The notes under the pieces: generated by a model
The model's database searches: none
What the model saw: only the letters and a program-made list of their open reading frames with translations
Told to the model about the DNA's origin: nothing
Made by a program: the position numbers and the translations under genes
Assembly: GCA_003116995.1 (NCBI GenBank)
Contig: BDSL01000009.1
Span: forward strand, 1,652,501 to 1,716,500
Origin: Yamagishiella unicocca
Taxonomy: Eukaryota; Chlorophyta; Chlorophyceae; Chlamydomonadales; Volvocaceae
DNA length: 64,000 nucleotides
Direction: 5' to 3'
In this document: one piece after another, positions 61,501 to 64,000 of the stretch
Numbering within the stretch: position 1 is the first letter of the stretch
Layout of the letters: each line of letters opens with the position of its first letter

Positions 61501-64000
61501 GCACGTAGAGGCGAGAGCGAGCGCGCGCACAAGGTGATCTTCTGGGTTTCGGAATTAATAAATATGTTGAACGAAAAAGCGAGCCGACGGACAGGGCTGC
61601 AAACGAAGCAGCTGGGGAACAAAACCCTATATGCTATGTGAACAACTGATTACTGGTGCATGGCCGCTGCCAATTACTACTGGACATGTGCGTACGGCAG
61701 AATGGCAACGAATGCAGACACCCATCGAACGCGCCCGCCGCACCCACCGTGATCAACACCTGGAGGCCTGGTGATTCGCAGAACAGATAAGTGGAACGGT
61801 GAGTGCGCGTGCCATCTTCAGGACGACGCCCCTGCATATTCGCTGCCAATTAATCCAACACGATCAGCCAGCTCGCTCCTGCCGGTCGATCCCACAGACA
61901 CAGTGAAATGTAATCCCTGGGTACTCAGCCAGTCCGGTAGGTGGTGCTTGGGACGGCTGATGATGAGGCTCAGGGCTGGACGGTGCGCGCGGTCGACAGT
62001 AACGGGATGGCTGTCTGTTCGCTCTGTCAGCGATTGATGCTGGACGGACCGTGATATGAACATCTGCGAGGGCAAGGAGGAGAGCACACAAGGTGCGTGA
62101 TCGACTGGGTTTCGGAATTAAGCACGTAGAGGCGAGAGCGAGCGCGCGCACAAGGTGATCTTCTGGGTTTCGGAATTAATAAATATGTTGAACGAAAAAG
62201 CGAGCCGACGGACAGGGCTGCAAACGAAGCAGCTGGGGAACAAAACCCTATATGCTATGTGAACAACTGATTACTGGTGCATGGCCGCTGCCAATTACTA
62301 CTGGACATGTGCGTACGGCAGAATGGCAACGAATGCAGACACCCATCGAACGCGCCCGCCGCACCCACCGTGATCAACACCTGGAGGCCTGGTGATTCGC
62401 AGAACAGATAAGTGGAACGGTGAGTGCGCGTGCCATCTTCAGGACGACGCCCCTGCATATTCGCTGCCAATTAATCCAACACGATCAGCCAGCTCGCTCC
62501 TGCCGGTCGATCCCACAGACACAGTGATATGTAATCCCTGGGTACTCAGCCAGTCCGGTAGGTGGTGCTTGGGACGGCTGATGATGAGGCTCAGGGCTGG
62601 ACGGTGCGCGCGGTCGACAGTAACGGGATGGCTGTCTGTTCGCTCTGTCAGCGATTGATGCTGGACGGACCGTGACATGAACATCTGCGAGGGCAAGGAG
62701 GAGAGCACACAAGGTGCGTGATCGACTGGGTTTCGGAGTTAAGCACGTAGAGGCGAGAGCGAGCGCGCGCACAAGGTGATCTTCTGGGTTTCGGAATTAA
62801 TAAATATGTTGAACGAAAAAGCGAGCCGACGGACAGGGCTGCAAACGAAGCAGCTGGGGAACAAAACCCTATATGCTATGTGAACAACTGATTACTGGTG
62901 CATGGCCGCTGCCAATTACTACTGGACATGTGCGTACGGCAGAATGGCAACGAATGCAGACACCCATCGAACGCGCCCGCCGCACCCACCGTGATCAACA
63001 CCTGGAGGCCTGGTGATTCGCAGAACAGATAAGTGGAACGGTGAGTGCGCGTGCCATCTTCAGGACGACGCCCCTGCATATTCGCTGCCAATTAATCCAA
63101 CACGATCAGCCAGCTCGCTCCTGCCGGTCGATCCCACAGACACAGTGAAATGTAATCCCTGGGTACTCAGCCAGTCCGGTAGGTGGTGCTTGGGACGGCT
63201 GATGATGAGGCTCAGGGCTGGACGGTGCGCGCGGTCGACAGTAACGGGATGGCTGTCTGTTCGCTCTGTCAGCGATTGATGCTGGACGGACCGTGATATG
63301 AACATACATCTGCGAGGGCAAGGAGGAGAGCACACAAGGTGCGTGATCGACTGGGTTTCGGAATTAAGCACGTAGAGGCGAGAGCGAGCGCGCGCACAAG
63401 GTGATCTTCTGGGTTTCGGAATTAATAAATATGTTGAACGAAAAAGCGAGCCGACGGACAGGTAGGGCTGCAAACGAAGCAGCTGGGGAACAAAACCCTA
63501 TATGCTATGTGAACAACTGATTACTGGTGCATGGCCGCTGCCAATTACTACTGGACATGTGCGTACGGCAGAATGGCAACGAATGCAGACACCCATCGAA
63601 CGCGCCCGCCGCACCCACCGTGATCAACACCTGGAGGCCTGGTGATTCGCAGAACAGATAAGTGGAACGGTGAGTGCGCGTGCCATCTTCAGGACGACGC
63701 CCCTGCATATTCGCTGCCAATTAATCCAACACGATCAGCCAGCTCGCTCCTGCCGGTCGATCCCACAGACACAGTGATATGTAATCCCTGGGTACTCAGC
63801 CAGTCCGGTAGGTGGTGCTTGGGACGGCTGATGATGAGGCTCAGGGCTGGACGGTGCGCGCGGTCGACAGTAACGGGATGGCTGTCTGTTCGCTCTGTCA
63901 GCGATTGATGCTGGACGGACCGTGATATGAACATCTGCGAGGGCAAGGAGGAGAGCACACAAGGTGCGTGATCGACTGGGTTTCGGAATTAAGCACGTAG
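49533..64000. repeat. Satellite array, about 23 tandem copies of a 593-628 bp unit, open at the right edge
   Basis: The landmark GGAATTAATAAATAT recurs 23 times from 49921 to 63417 at spacings of 593-628 bp. Units to about 56000 are 593-609 bp (several exactly 608) and carry CTGAAGGTCTTGTGATTCGC. Later ones are mostly 613-628 bp and carry CTGGAGGCCTGGTGATTCGC. At 55400-57800 the two types alternate with a 1229-bp period, a two-unit higher-order repeat. Every unit contains a 30-bp internal duplication (ACAAGGTGATC, then CTGGGTTTCGGAATTAA) offset by 57 bp. The first copy (49533-49900) is the most diverged, as expected at an array edge. Frames on both strands are open in many units but are broken or shifted by 2- and 4-bp indels between units, so I treat the array as non-coding. 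Confidence 0.97.

Noticed and set aside
49533..64000. A multigene family of 65-137 codon proteins, one or more per satellite unit
   Set aside because: Frames differ from unit to unit because of 2- and 4-bp indels, starts are not conserved, and similarity is equal in coding and non-coding parts of the unit.
49533..64000. CRISPR array
   Set aside because: Units of about 600 bp are contiguous, with no short repeats separated by unique spacers, and the genome is eukaryotic.

Overview
The window looks like nuclear DNA of a volvocine green alga (Chlamydomonas/Gonium/Volvox lineage). The evidence is GC-rich genes cut into many short exons by canonical GT-AG introns, Ala/Gly/Ser homopolymer inserts in the proteins, a nucleotidyl cyclase of the type expanded in volvocines, abundant micro- and minisatellites, and miniature retrotransposons. 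No species can be named from the sequence alone. Exon coordinates were assigned by eye from splice sites, phase and protein continuity.

Region by region. 1-2319 (-): the 5' three exons of the WD40 protein CIA1/CIAO1 of cytosolic Fe-S assembly; its 3' end lies beyond the left edge. 2673-4553 (+): an unrecognised, probably N-myristoylated and palmitoylated protein (MGSC start), transcribed divergently from CIA1 and followed by a 21-bp minisatellite. 5140-11100: about 6 kb with no gene I can support. 11101-29197 (-): one 15-exon gene for a predicted 3342-residue membrane nucleotidyl cyclase. It has a secreted N-terminal domain, one transmembrane helix, a first catalytic domain split by about 1.4 kb of residues' worth of coding (about 1425 residues) of low-complexity insert, and a second catalytic domain with complementary active-site residues. 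30297-33411 (+): a HIT/GalT-superfamily protein. 35140-37032 (-): a borealin homologue (chromosomal passenger complex). 39078-42504 (+): a multi-exon single-pass membrane protein whose 5' end and extreme C-terminus are unresolved. 42990-49500: poorly annotated DNA with one miniature LTR retrotransposon and scattered coding-like fragments. 49533-64000: an uninterrupted satellite array of about 23 copies of a 0.6-kb unit that runs off the right edge.

Three gene pairs are divergent (CIA1/MGSC, cyclase/HIT, borealin/membrane protein), with spacers of 0.35, 1.1 and at most 2.0 kb. No pathway links the genes.

The most unusual items are: two complete miniature LTR elements with identical LTRs, 5-bp target duplications and LTRs that fold into the same branched shape despite different sequence; the split cyclase with division of labour between its two catalytic domains; five tandem copies of a 5' splice site at an exon end; a repeat family sitting in intron after intron of the minus-strand genes; and the satellite array with a two-unit higher-order period.
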